From: Sphaeroforma sirkka
Lineage: Eukaryota > Opisthokonta > Ichthyosporea > Ichthyophonida
NCBI GenBank assembly: GCA_001586965.3
Contig: LUCW03001430.1
Location: 1 to 61,877 of the forward strand
Direction: 5' to 3'
DNA length: 61,877 nt
The position numbers and the translations under genes are program-made. The notes beneath the pieces were generated by a model. It was given only the letters and a program-made list of their open reading frames with translations, had not been told where the DNA came from and did no database searches. Of the stretch, positions 1 to 12,144 are shown piece after piece. The stretch's first letter is position 1. Each line of letters begins with the position of its first letter.

Positions 1-931
1 ATCTGGCGCTGTCAACTATTGCTGCGGTATGTAATCACGGCTAAGCACCATCGCACGGCTACCATAGTCTCCCACGAGATGAATAGCTCACGTCATATAT
101 TTAATCTATACATGCGTATTACTTTATTGTTTTGAATCACTTGCCTCATTGACATGTATCCCCGCGCGAACAAAAGGCTGATCGACCATGGTTTTTTATT
201 TATGATCGTTGTACTGATGTTATTTCGTGTGGAATTGAAGTACGATCCATCAACTTATCGGAAGTACGTGGTCTGTTGATAACTGTGTGGCAAGACATAA
301 CAGAGTTGAAGTTTACAAATATCTGCCACGCTGATGGAAGGTATATTCGAAACACGCCCACGATGCGTCTGTAAGGTTAGAGCGTACGTGTACTTTTGAA
401 TAAGTCGTAACGTCTGTCTAATATCACATGGTTTACACATACGATTTTAATAACAGGAAAACTGCGCCTTTCAAAAGATCATACTAGCAGGTTTCACTGC
501 CCACTAGAGCTGTGGGTTCGTTTTTTACTAGTAGTTTTGATTTCAGGCGCCAATTTTATCTAGTTATAAGTTTGGTCTTCTACGCAATGTGTTTCTATGG
601 TTGTCTTGCTTCAGTCTCATTTGCGTTCGGCGTATATACACACATTTCAATTGTAGGTCATTTAGTCTAAAAAACAGCCTGCATACTGTTGTCATTATGT
701 TGCCATATAAAATGAGAGTCATCACAGTGTGTATGTACGTTTGCTTCACTCTTTCATCATATTGGAAACGCCAATTTGAATCTGACATGTCATTTATGGA
801 TTCAAATCTCGTGTTTTGATTCAGGAAAACTTTGGCTTTCAAGATTGTTTATACACTCGCATGTATTCATCAGGCAGACATGTGTTTGTAATGTTTTTTT
901 TCTATGTTGTTCCAAACACTGTATAACTCAG

Positions 932-3263
932 GTCAGACCCTTCGTTGCAAACAAATATGGCTATAGGCGATGCTTGCTCACTGGGCTATCTCGAGATGGC
1001 AAGGCTGTTACTTCAAGATGATCGTGTGGATCCTGGTATGTAGTCTACTTTTGTTACTGTCTATCTTGCATTGTATAAAAAAATTAGCTAATATTTGTAC
1101 AATCGTGTGTGTGCGTTCTACTTCGCACTATCCGTTACCGATCAGGCCTCTTAGTAAAGTCTCTAGTGACCATGTTATAGACTCGTATGAGATGCCCGGG
1201 AATGTTATTCAAATTTACACGGCCCTGAAGGCAATAGAAATGCGCTTATTGTATATTTATAAAACTTTTAGTAGGTGTTGTACTGGCTTCTTAGTAAAGT
1301 CTCTAGTGATCATGATATAAGCTCATAATGAGATACCCGTGAACATTATTTAAATATACACTGCCTATAAGATACCTGGGAACGTTATTTAAATTTTACA
1401 CGGCCTGAAGGCAATAGAAATGCGCTTACTTTATAAAACTTTTAGTCGGTGTTGTACAGGCCTCTTAGTAAAGTCTCTAGTGACCATGATACACGCTCGT
1501 ATGAGATACCCGGGAACGTTTTTTTAAATATACACGGCCCTGAAGGCAATAGAAATGCGTTTACTTGATAAAATTTTTTAGTAGGTGTTATACATACACT
1601 TGCAGGTCTATCACTTATCCTCAAGTACTGTCTGCCACCATTTATCTAGGCTTCATGAGGAACTATCCACTGTGGCGGGCGAGTAAGAATGGTCACACCG
1701 ATGTGGTCCGCTTGCTGTTGGGCTCTGATAAAGTCAACCCTGGTGAGTACTGAGTCACAAATTTCAGTTATATTCCAAAAGTAAGAGACTCCGCTCAACT
1801 GATAGGAATTTTCAAAATGTTATTCTGTATTCGGCTGTGAAGTTATTATGTATCAGTACAGTATAACTTTGTACTTGGAAATTTGGGTGCTGTATATGGT
1901 ATTGTCACCACGCTCAGTGTTGTTGACGTTGCGCTTATGGCAATTCTACCATCATCTACTTGTGAAGATAGGCCCTGTTCTATATGTTTCAAACACGGTG
2001 GATCCTTACTATTTTTTGGTTTTGTTCGACTGTTCATAGGGGATGACAAAAGTGTTGCCCTGCGAGTAGCATGCGAAGAAGGGCACTTTGAGATCGTAAG
2101 GATGATGTTAGCTTTGCCGCATACTCGATTTGTAGATCCAGGCATCGAGAATGGCTTTTGTCTTCGGAAGGCAATTGACAATAGGCATTCGGAGGTCGTG
2201 AGAATGCTGCTACAGGATATGCGGTGCGCTTTATATGTACATGATTGTGTAAATATTGGTTACGACTTTCCGTGAGTACTACACAAGTAAGATTTTATAC
2301 GAAATGCTAATCGTGCGCTTTGAAAACATTTGAGAATAGAATGCATCGGCCATTCGCGTCATAAAACCCGGTCGAGTTTTTCCGTCCCGTTTGGGTATGT
2401 TTTGTCTAACCGTATATATTTACCAAATACGATTGCCTCTATTGTGCAGGGTGGACCCCTCAGCGGACCACAACTCGGCTCTGCAGATTGCTTGTGAAAG
2501 GAATGATCCCGCGATTGTTCAGTTGTTGTTAAATGTATGCAACGTTTTTCTCTCGAAATTGCTGGTTTTTTTTTCGGATGGCTAATATGGAAATTTTGTG
2601 TGTATTGGGTTTGCAGGCCCTCTGTCACTTAATTGTTGAATTGTTTTTCTTTCGGCTAGTTGACGTGTAGGGTGTATGGGCCGACCTTCACGCTATAGCT
2701 GTCACTTGAGTGGTTTGCTCACGGTTTACACCCGATTAGCTGATATCGTTCATTTTTCTTACATCACTCGCCGTTATAATTGGGGTCATATGCGGAATTA
2801 AGCACCAATTCTGGAGAAGCAGCATCCTGAACATGCTATCCCTTCAACTCTGTGCATGTTTTTTGATAGAACCCAGCCGTCGATCCGACTATGGACAATA
2901 GTAATTGCTTGATTTTGGCGAGTAAGGCCGGAAATCTGGCGGCAGTACTAGTACTACTGGCGGACGGGCGCGTGAATGCTAACGCACGAGCCGGATTTGC
3001 TTTGAAAGCCGCTAATTCTCGTAAACATAAGGTGCGTTTCTCTCTATTCATAGATTTCGCGGTGTTTTGTATGTACTTCTGTGTCTCGGAACCATTCAGC
3101 ACAATTCAGTTATCTTAGCGCTACAGACTATATATTAAACCGGGAAGCTGTGTACAAATCCCAGGAAGTGGCAAGACTGCTGAAAGCTTACATGAGAGGT
3201 GGCACTGCCGCTGTTAGTGATAACATTACGAAGGCTCGTCAATCTTTCTCGGAGAGTCAATGA
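932..3263 (+). CDS. Ankyrin-repeat protein, C-terminal part, six exons (5' end not resolved)
   Basis: Ankyrin repeats are protein-protein interaction modules; partner and cellular role are unknown here. Exons I infer: 932-1035, 1650-1742, 2040-2223, 2450-2534, 2870-3031 and 3165-3263 (TGA at 3261-3263). All introns are GT-AG with phases 1, 1, 2, 0, 0, and the spliced frame stays open for 241 codons. Each repeat has the second-helix pattern, for example GYLEMARLLLQDDRVDP, GHTDVVRLLLGSDKVNP, GHFEIVRMMLA and NDPAIVQLLLN. Joining exons 3 and 4 rebuilds QDMRVDPSADHNSAL, which strongly supports the splice. The tail is EVARLLKAYMRGG followed by a short polar end. The exon 1 acceptor could be at 932 or 937. 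Upstream exons must exist but I could not find them in 1-931. No other functional domain is visible. Confidence 0.85.
1145..1590 (+). repeat. Intronic minisatellite, three long units
   Basis: Inside intron 1 of the ankyrin gene, a unit starting GGCCTCTTAGTAAAGTCTC and ending near TTTAGTAGGTGTTGTAC occurs three times, at about 1145-1284, 1285-1458 and 1459-1590. The middle unit carries an internal partial duplication of the 'gatacc-gggaacgtta' section. The units have diverged by substitutions and small indels, so the array is not brand new. Confidence 0.85.
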
Positions 3264-3522
3264 CACATCGCTTTGATTCTGTGATCCCAGTGTCCGCTAG
3301 AGCGAGTTGTCCTCAGCAAAATCGCAGAACGAGCGGTATGTTGCTATACCTATAGTATGAATGATTGCGAGTTTAGACATCGTAGAGAGTTCAAAATGGT
3401 GTATCGAGGGTAATTTGAACATCACTAGAAATCGAACGCCCATGGTATGCTTATCTGACAGTCTGTCTGACTATTTATTCTGTACCAATCGGACTAACTA
3501 AATCGCTAACAAACTCCACCAG

Positions 3523-3671
3523 AGGAAGAATTAGCTGATAGACGTGGAAGTACTTTGGCCTACTTTTCGGATCTTATCATGGGGAAGCGAAAAGCTACAG
3601 AAAGCAGTTCTGTCGGAAGTTCCAGAGCGAATACTGGACGACGACCAACAAAAAAGATGCTGCCGTTTGAG
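3523..3671 (+). CDS. Possible exon of a basic protein (first coding exon or later exon)
   Basis: An open stretch lies between a good acceptor (ccaccag, ending at 3522) and a good donor (GAG|gtgaga at 3672). It holds an ATG at 3579 followed by MGKRKATESSSVG, a Ser/Arg-rich part and PTKKMLPFE. The frame is also open upstream of the ATG to the acceptor. The Lys/Arg clusters look like a nuclear localisation signal. I do not recognise the family, and I found no downstream exon before an AATAAA at about 4026. It could be a short separate gene or an alternative 3' exon of the ankyrin locus, whose main frame stops at 3263. Confidence 0.35.
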
Positions 3672-4212
3672 GTGAGATGCTTTCTAATTATAATGTAGTT
3701 TACCTTAAGAGTACTTAACTATAAAGCAGAATACATATAGAGTATTTGGATTGTGATAATTCAATGTGGTACGGACGAATTACTGTTGTGCTTTAATCTG
3801 ACGCATCACATGAAGTCTTCAGCATGATATGATCGGTTTGATGTGCAGTATTTCGTTGTTGTTAGTTCTTGCCTTGGAGGTGTGAATCCAGCAGATTTTC
3901 TTTTTTGAAGTAAAAATATTCTCCTTGTTCTGGCCCTCTTGGTTAATTTATCACTTCGCGTGCAGTTAAAGTTTGATCGTTGTTCCTGATTATTAGTGTA
4001 CGTCTACTTCAGCGACTTTGAGTTCAATAAAACAGAGTGTCTCGATTTAATGCCGTGCTTTTGATACTTCATGGGTGTTCTAGAGCACAGGCTACCAAAG
4101 CGGAAGAAGGGGGCGGATTGAAGCCATACATGATTGTGGTTTGCCACACTCTCTCGTTCATCGTTTTAAGTTTGAAAAGGAATTTTGTTCAGACGGACAG
4201 ACAAAAAAGCTT

Positions 4213-4545
<333 letters not shown>

Positions 4546-5694
4546 ATAAGTCTCAGTCCTTTGTGGGGGCAACTTCAAGCGTCAGACTTATCGGACGTCA
4601 ATTTAATGTGTCAGGCTTTTTATGGTCTAGATTTCAAGCGTCACCGATATGGTGTCAGACTTAAGCGTCACGGATAGTGATGGAAATCCAAAATGCAGAG
4701 TTAGTGGGGTAGTCTTAAAAAATCTCTATTCTTTCAGGTTTATCCATCTGAAATAACAACTGATTACCCACATAGAAGTGTGGATACCGACAGACTCGAT
4801 TATAGGTTTTAGAATTAGTCAATTTATTCGCGTCAGTTTTTTTCGATTGATTACATCCTTGTTACTTGCAGTATTTTAGTATTGTGGTTGCATAAACCTC
4901 TCAGTACCTGGAATTGTCATCAAAACTATTGACTGGCGAGCTCACCATATATGGGGCAAGTAAAGAATATGCTGATAGCGGTTGGTGACATGCGAGATGA
5001 TTGTTGCGAAATGCGAAATTCTGGATCCATAATATAAATGTCAACACTGATAGGATTTCAAACAATCACAAGAAACTGAAATGAAATTCTCGGATTAAAA
5101 AATATAGGCAAAACACCTCCTGAATGTACACTTGAAGTTAATAAAGTTCACGCCTATTTCCACATCGATGCATACCTATTTCCTCCTCGATGTCGCTCGA
5201 ACCCGAACATGTGAGTCCACTTATTGTACATGAATCTGTTTATTCTATAACCAACTTTTTTTTGAAACTTATATGTCAGTCCCGTCGGTGTTGCTGCTGC
5301 AGGTATACGGCATCTAAAGTCAGAGCATATGAGGGGCAGGCCATCCATCAGGACTAGTTAGCCAGGGTATATTCTGCCAATTTTTGAAATAACCCCATCT
5401 TCAGAAGCATATCAACAATCAAGCTCGCGGAAAAGTCCTCTCCGAAAGCATCTAATGTTTGACTTATGTCTGCGCATGTTGCATGTTCAGCCGATCACTG
5501 AAGGGACCCTATCTGATTTGTTGTTGCCAGTTTTAACTTCAAAGATGTCGGTTTACAATCAGTTTTGGATTTGGATTCGTAGTGCTTATCATGTACCTAA
5601 CTCTGAAGCGTAGCAGTAATTGAAGTCTACAGCATGTGGCACCACAAGTGCAAACACTAGAATAAAAAATAAGGTGTATAGGTCTATACCAATC
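4546..5694. other. No gene recognised
   Basis: Many stops in all frames. A short palindrome-like patch at 4570-4676 repeats CAAGCGTCA / GTCAGACTTA elements. I see no domain, RNA gene or mobile-element coding here. Confidence 0.5.
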
Positions 5695-5781
5695 GTTCAC
5701 TGATAAAGAAGTCAACCCATGTATTTCACTGGTAAAGAAGTCAACCCATGTATTTCACTGGTAAAGAAGTCAACCCATGAA
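5695..5781 (+). repeat. 29-bp tandem repeat, three copies
   Basis: Three head-to-tail copies of a unit containing GGTAAAGAAGTCAACCCATG. Copies 2 and 3 are nearly identical; the first has GATAAAG instead of GGTAAAG. Confidence 0.9.
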
Positions 5782-8220
5782 TTCCGTGTGAATGAAGAAG
5801 GGAAGGTTAATAAACGGGACACAATCTTCAGTAGTGTGTTAATGAATGTCCCCTACACATATTTTCGGATATTCTGCCTTTTGTATTCGAGCTGGTTGAG
5901 TGGAAAAATTCTCTGAAAATCAATTCTGATAGGTGTACGTGACCCAACTGAATTTTTACGCTGGAAAGTAGCTTACTCACAATTCCTAATTGTTGCATAA
6001 ATCTCGCGTATTCAGCACTATATCAGTACTTGTTGATTTAACAACTATTGTGATACATAATTTCCGGCACATGAACAAAAGGAGAAATACACTATGAAGA
6101 ACATGGAATCTCTATCTTTTTTCACAGTGGTATATATCTAGTGCATTTAGTTTTTCTTTGCCTATGTACTTGTTTTCGGCACCTATTTTGCCAAAGGTTC
6201 TTTGAAAATTGCACCATGAAGACAACACATCTAATATTCTTTCGAATATTTGACTAATTTTTGTATTTTTTTCCTATCCGGTAGGCCCCCGAGTGTGATT
6301 TTTAACTTGACTTCTTTTATGGCAAAAAAAATTGACAACTATAAAAACAAATGAAGATTCCACCAAAACATCGTTCGTCCTCTGACAAACTGATAGTGGT
6401 TTCTGCATTGTTGATTTCCATGTCGTCATCTGCATCACTAGCTTCCACCTGATCTTTTCTCCAGGAGTGAGGAAACCGCTGATTGGGTAGTTGGGTTGCG
6501 TGCGAAGTCCTGGTTTGTGCCTTTGCCACACTTCGATTGAAATGTCCTCTCAATGCGCTCGGTCGTAAATTTGATGATCTTGATATCTACTGATTTCGTC
6601 AAAGAGTTTAGTAGTATCTCAAGGGGTTTTTTTTTTAGGGTTTAGGAGTTTAAGATTTAGGGTCTATGCCAAGCCTGCACCACATCGCCGTGCTTGGTTC
6701 GAAGATAATGAATGTTTGCTGCTTTGGTTGAATCAGGGTGCTTAGTGGAGCGGGATTCAATAGCGTCAAGGCGCCGATTCCAGGAATCATTCGTAATTCG
6801 TTCCAATTGGCTTCGACCTCAGCAGAAATACATACTCCGATGATGCTGGTTGGTCGGCCCTGACGGTTGCGTTCGGAAATTAGTTTCGATGGATGGTGAC
6901 AATTTAAAATATGGTGAGAACACCACATTTATTCGAAGGTAGAGCGCGGAAGAGGCTTACCATTTTGTGTTAGACATAAAACCTGAGTAAAAGTAACTTT
7001 ACTCACCCTCTTCAGAGGGGTTATATTTGTGTTCTACTGCCTTACATTCTTAGTGGTGGGAGCACTTTTCAATCATAATGGGTGTCATATTCGTAATAGG
7101 TACTATAATTTTGGTTGACACTTGTGTGTAGTCCGGGGTACTGAACTGTCCGTATTTGAGACACCTAGAGTGTGGATTTGTTCCTCCTAACATTTTGTTG
7201 AAAATACTGCTTTGAAGAAGAGCCAGGAGTTGTATCCATCGTCCAGAGGACTTTGCGACACTGGCGACCCGTCATTTGCGGCATGGGTGCTTCAGAAACT
7301 GTCGAACTGGCTGTTACTTTTTTTGGTACTGGAGGGGTTGGTCGTGTATTGGGGTAAAGTTTTGTGGATTTAGCTGCTATGGAGCGGTAGCTGACGACTT
7401 CAATCTATAGCGGCCCATTGGTGCGCAAACATTTTGCCGGTGCAGTGATCGCAGTGACATCATTTTTTTTGGTGCTGAAGTGTGCTTATCCCAAACTGAA
7501 ATGCAGTAATATACTAAAATCAAATGTACATTTAGTGACTTTTTATGATTCGTAATGCACAATTAGGGCATTTTCTCTTGGGCTTAAAATAGATAAGCTG
7601 GAAGAGTCATGCAAAGTTTGTAGTATGTATTTCTCGATCAGTGCAACCTCACTTTGCTCTCTTTGTGTGAGCAATTGACAGTATCCTTTAAATGTGCAGT
7701 TTTACTACCCTATTCCCTAAACACCAATGTATAGCAAGTTGCGCAGTCGACATACTATGCAAGGCTACACTACGCGAGTCTCTAGCTGTATCCGCAAAGT
7801 GCCAAAAAAAATACGGCAGATGATCTATTTAGTCAAGATCATCACGATATGTTTGCCCAACCTTCATCGGGCATACATTCAGCTGTACACCATTAGGTAG
7901 AATCAATTTTATGAAGTATCAACTACGCTATGACGTATTCTACAGCTTATATCTTGTATATAGAGGCCCTGTGACGACTTTCCATAACGATTAATGAATG
8001 AGGAGTTATTTCAGACGCTATTGGTATAAACGATAGGACTCTCATATTAATCGCTGCGAGGTTCACACTAAATAGCTATCCAATAACTTACCATCGTCTC
8101 GAATCTAGGGTCTATAAAATAGACTAGACTTTACTCTCCCAGGAGGGGTCAAGATATTCAGAAGGCTACCTTCTTATATATATCTACTGAGATAGTAAAC
8201 TTTGCGTCCCCTCTCGGGGA
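5782..8220. other. Mostly non-coding; possible minus-strand exons at 6.3-7.0 kb
   Basis: No recognisable protein family. On the minus strand, open stretches at about 6650-6928 and 6317-6553 have ordinary composition, the latter with an acidic run ASDADDDMEINN. An ATG followed by a donor-like GTAAGC lies near 6960. They could be exons of an unrecognised gene, but I could not build a consistent spliced frame. A short TTTAGGG-like stretch at 6637-6662 is only three degenerate units. Confidence 0.2.
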
Positions 8221-8349
8221 TCTACTACTCCTACGGAGAGCGTGTAAGATCCGATCCTTCGGATCTACTACTCCTACGGAGAGTGTGTAGGATACGATCC
8301 TTCGGATCTACTACTCCTACGGAGAGCGTGTAGGATACGATCCTTCGGA
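8221..8349 (+). repeat. 43-bp tandem repeat with a hairpin-forming core, three copies
   Basis: Units start at 8221, 8264 and 8307 with TCTACTACTCCTACGGAG. Each contains CCGATCCTTCGGATC or CGATCCTTCGGATC, a near-perfect inverted repeat around TTC. The surrounding 8.1-8.4 kb also has short GC-rich palindromic patches such as cctctcgggga. Confidence 0.9.
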
Positions 8350-9915
8350 TTTACGAAGTCCTTCCAAATACGTTGAGAGGAGGGCAAGTATTTTACTTTT
8401 CAGATCACCGGTGGGACACCTGATCCCCACAGAGCGGGAATATGGTAGAGGGCACCATCAAGAAGGAGGAATCGAAGATATAGGATGGTCTTATGAGAGC
8501 GTAGACCTTGAATCCGCCATTTTTATCCCGTCAAGGGGGCCTATATAATTTTATTATAGCTAAAATAAATTCAAGTGCACGAGAGATGGTGATCCGCAAG
8601 GATGTAAGATCCATTCTTCCTGATGGATCTACCATCCCTGTCGAGATATCAAATTCTTTTCTATTTAACACTCTCGCGACGGTTATAGCCGATAACATCT
8701 ACTTATGGCAATCTATTTCATTGTCACGAGTATCATTCCTTTCATGAGCATATCTTTATACCAACCATCCAGAGGTCAGACACACGTTTTGGCGTAGATA
8801 CACACATATAACTGCAGCTGATGGCTAAGAATACTCTTGATGGTCACTCAAAGATAGTATTATATCGTACAAGCGGAGGCAATACGAATTTAACCGCTAT
8901 CTTGCAATACTCAGCAATACTATATAATAATTGAATCTATTGAAAAAGATTGTGAAAGATAGTACAAGGCGAGGGGTATTTCGCTTTGCTAATGCACTTG
9001 TCGATGTTGTGGGTAAGGAAGCAAAAGTAAACAATATAAAAGGTCACTGATGAATACAAGTTAAATCCAGTCAGAGTTGGAAGCGTTTCAGAAATACCTC
9101 AGGATATGCAGGCCCAAGATAAGTTTACTTACATTTTCATGGGTGTTTGAAGAAACAATGAATGGAGAAACCTGAAAAGGGTGCGAATTAAGTTCTTTAT
9201 CCATCTATTGTTTTGTTGACTAAACCAGAAAAGAGAATACCATAGTCTGTATATTGAACAGCAGCGAAACTGATAAGAAAAAATTCCTACTATTTTTTAC
9301 AAATATCATATTAAAATGTGAGTTTCATAATTATTTACAACGCTTACTAATACATGCGGCATGCAATGTGGCTAGACACACAAGCACACATGTACATCTT
9401 CGCATATGTATACAATGTTACATGCAAACTCGGATACGATTAAAATTTGATCAATGTATTATGAAATCGTCGGCCACGGGGTTCGCCCACATCTTTCCAA
9501 TCGGTACTGGAAAAAATAAACGGTTTCAAATTGCATACAAAAAACATTCTTGCATGCACTTAAAGTGTAAGAATGCGTATAGATACCTGATACGGACTAT
9601 TGCTGACACAAACGGGAAAGACAAATATACATACAGGCGATTCACCTCTTGTCTACCCCACTACCTCCTGTTCTTTTCGAAATAGAGCTCGTCGTCCTTG
9701 TCGGCACGATCAGTTACTGCAAAGAAAAGTTTCTTAGTGGGGGATACACCCACATGCTGTTTAGAAATAAGATCAGATATCAAACGTCTGATTTTTTTTT
9801 TACCTAAAAAATTGCCTACAAAAGGGACAGAATCTTGGGGCACAACCAGTCTGTTAAATGCGGTAGATCAAACCTTAATTCATGAGGAAATACTCTAAAT
9901 GTATATGGCCTACAT
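8350..9915. other. AT-rich stretch, no gene recognised
   Basis: Open frames at 8508-8747 and 9254-9685 (+) and 9661-9843 (-) have no domain I recognise and no splice context I can defend. The minus frame at 9661-9843 has reasonable composition (PFVGNFLGKKKIRRL, SPTKKLFFAVTDRADK) and may be a protein remnant. Confidence 0.3.
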
Positions 9916-10074
9916 GGGAAAGACACTAAATGTACATACAGATTTACGGGTACGTTTTCTAGTTGCCAAATTAAATTCGCTATTGTAATATTCAATTCCT
10001 TTCTCAAACTTATTTCAAAGAATATTTTAAATATACATTTAGAGATTCTTTTACGTACATTTAGTGACTTTCCA
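9916..10074. mobile_element. MITE-like element, copy 1
   Basis: About 158 bp bounded by inverted ends. The left end reads GGGAAAGACACTAAATGTAC; the right end (10055-10073) reads GTACATTTAGTGACTTTCC, its near-perfect reverse complement. The interior is AT-rich and non-coding. Two related copies lie at 42.3 and 42.8 kb, sharing also the outer flank 'ctctaaatgta-atggcctacat' on the left and 'agtgctgta' on the right. The true ends may therefore lie a little outside, and the target duplication is unclear. A lone right-end-like sequence sits at about 7525. Confidence 0.6.
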
Positions 10075-10489
10075 GTGCTGTAAATTTTTTTTATGACACC
10101 TGGGTTCGATTTAGCACTCTAGACAGAATAAGACCACATTCGATTCTGAACCATATCCATAGCATTAATATTTCCCGAGTTACAAGTACGTAGGTTATAG
10201 AGAATAGACTAGATGTGGGGTCGAGTAAATACACGATTAGGGCATGCTAGCTAGCTATAGTGAGTGTCTAAACGTGATATAAACTTATTATAAGGTCATT
10301 AGTAGCATCCTAGAAGCCTATAATAATGTAGAGCATCGACAACGCGAGATCATGTACCGTGATAGTGTGATGACCATCGATTGGCGCACTGCATTGAAAT
10401 AGGCGACTTAGAGTTTGAAAGAAACATGACGGCCTGGTATTGTATGCCGCAAGATATGTGCGACAAGCACTTGTACACACTGTGAGTAA

Positions 10490-11015
10490 TGTTAGAGTAC
10501 AATGTAGTAGACTTTAAATAAAGTGCAAATGTATATATTTATTCTGACCTCACCTTTGGTTTAACACCTAAGGTGTTTGTGCTAGTGTTCAGCCGCTTGG
10601 GCTGGCCAGGGTAAAAACTCATATGGTCAGTATGAGAAACCTTATGCGGAACACTTTAACACTTCGATGCTTATCTATTTCAACTTCTCTGCAACTAAAT
10701 CTCACGCTGATCACATGATGCCTTTCCGCATAGGTTATGACTCACATAGAACCGCAGCTATTATTAGAATGTTGCGGTTGACAGGCTTAACTCACTCTCG
10801 GGAATCGGTTGAGAAACCTAATCTGCTCTCGGAAGTCGGTTAAGTGATGACTCAACTCTTGAGAGTAATTTGAGCAATTTGATTAGTTCTTGGGAGTGAG
10901 CTAGCTCTGATGACTTAGCTCTTAGGAGTGAGCTGACTCTGATGACTTCCATAAATCAAAGGTGGTTTCTTGCTGTAAAATCTGACCTGAGACCTGTAGT
11001 CTCTCACTCCCCCTC
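10490..11015 (-). repeat. Possible solo LTR (copia-like) with internal repeats
   Basis: The stretch ends at a pyrimidine tract CACTCCCCCTCAATTTT, which on the minus strand is a polypurine tract (AAAATTGAGGGGGAGTG) of the kind placed just before a 3' LTR. The LTR would run leftward from about 11010. Inside are imperfect repeats of 'ctctgatgacttagctcttaggagtgag' type at 10850-10945. No pol coding follows on the right, so this would be a solo LTR or a truncated end. The left boundary is a guess. Confidence 0.3.
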
Positions 11016-11921
11016 AATTTTACAATCAACAAGGTCTGAAGTCTGAAGGCTGAAAATTGGAAACTGAAGACTAATACTTAAGACCCGGATTGTGAAATTG
11101 TTAACTCTGTAGATGGATTGGGCGATAAGCGTTGAACCAATGTATATTTGTCGAAGACGTTTACGAATTGGTGCTGTTGAGTATTTATTGTCTCCTGAAA
11201 ATTGTTGAAAACGTTGGCTTTTTAGAAGAGTAGACGATCTTCTGTACAGTGACAGGCTTCACGACTGGCGTGGATAATCTTCTGTACGGGGAGCGGCATC
11301 ACAATTTCGCAGGTAGAAATACTCGAGATTTTCTTGAAAAATACATTTTGCTTACTGAATCGGTGTGGACTGTGGTGTGGATGCTGGGGACAGCTCCTTC
11401 TGCGTTGTGGCATATTGGATTGACTTTGTGATGTGGCCTGAGAGGAAGAGACTCGGAGACTGTGAGGCTAAGATTTTCTCTTGGGTCTTGGAATGGGCGG
11501 CTCTTATGCTGCGGTCTGGCTACTATCCTTAGTATGGTTGCTCTTAAAAAAAGTTGATTTTTTTATTGAATTAACCAACGAAATTCGTGAAGTGATAAAT
11601 TCTACCCATTGAGGACAAAAATTCAGGCTCCAGTGGTAGAAAATATTTTAAAAAAACTTTTGATTTTTGATTTTGTGTTAGTACTCAAAATACATAGAGG
11701 GGGCGCTGGCGGGGGGGGGGGGGGGGTGGAGACAGTGTAAGGTTGTGGTCCCTGTAGGGCCTGTGGGCTGCGAAATTCACAATTTTGTTTGTATCCTGCG
11801 AGTGAATTTCTATACAAATTGTGACAGGTATGCAACTTTTACGATATCACGCATAAAAGTTTAAAAAAACCAGTAAGTTACTGATATGTGTATCGATGAA
11901 TGCAAATTGTCTGCGGGATTC
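11016..11921. other. Non-coding; poly-G run
   Basis: No gene recognised. A run of G of about 18 lies at 11711-11728, followed by gtggagac. The stretch ends at the left end of retrotransposon A1. Confidence 0.5.
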
Positions 11922-12072
11922 AAGTAGTAAGTATACGCTAGATAACTGTATCTCGACGTTCCCCCTCCTCAGGGAGGGGTACGTTGTTCATTTAGTAGTA
12001 ATTGTAATCCTAAAAAACTTGTAATAAACCTAAAATAATCAAATAAATCTAAGTACTTGTATTCTGACCACA
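11922..12072 (-). repeat. A1 3' LTR (internally deleted)
   Basis: Matches the family A LTR ends (plus strand GTAGTAAGTATACG...TTCTGACCACA) but is 151 bp rather than about 248. The central portion with the TGACTCTTAAATGAGTCA palindrome is missing. The next bases are a 16-nt poly-C at 12074-12089, the expanded complement of the polypurine tract (7-9 nt in other copies). Confidence 0.85.
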
Positions 12073-12144
12073 ACCCCCCCCCCCCCCCCAACTGAAGCAC
12101 TGAACAAAGCAGTGTGCCAGTTTCAGAGATGATAAGAATAACAT

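Noticed and set aside
6637..6662. TTTAGGG-like interstitial telomere repeat
   Set aside because: Only about three degenerate units; expected by chance in AT-rich DNA.
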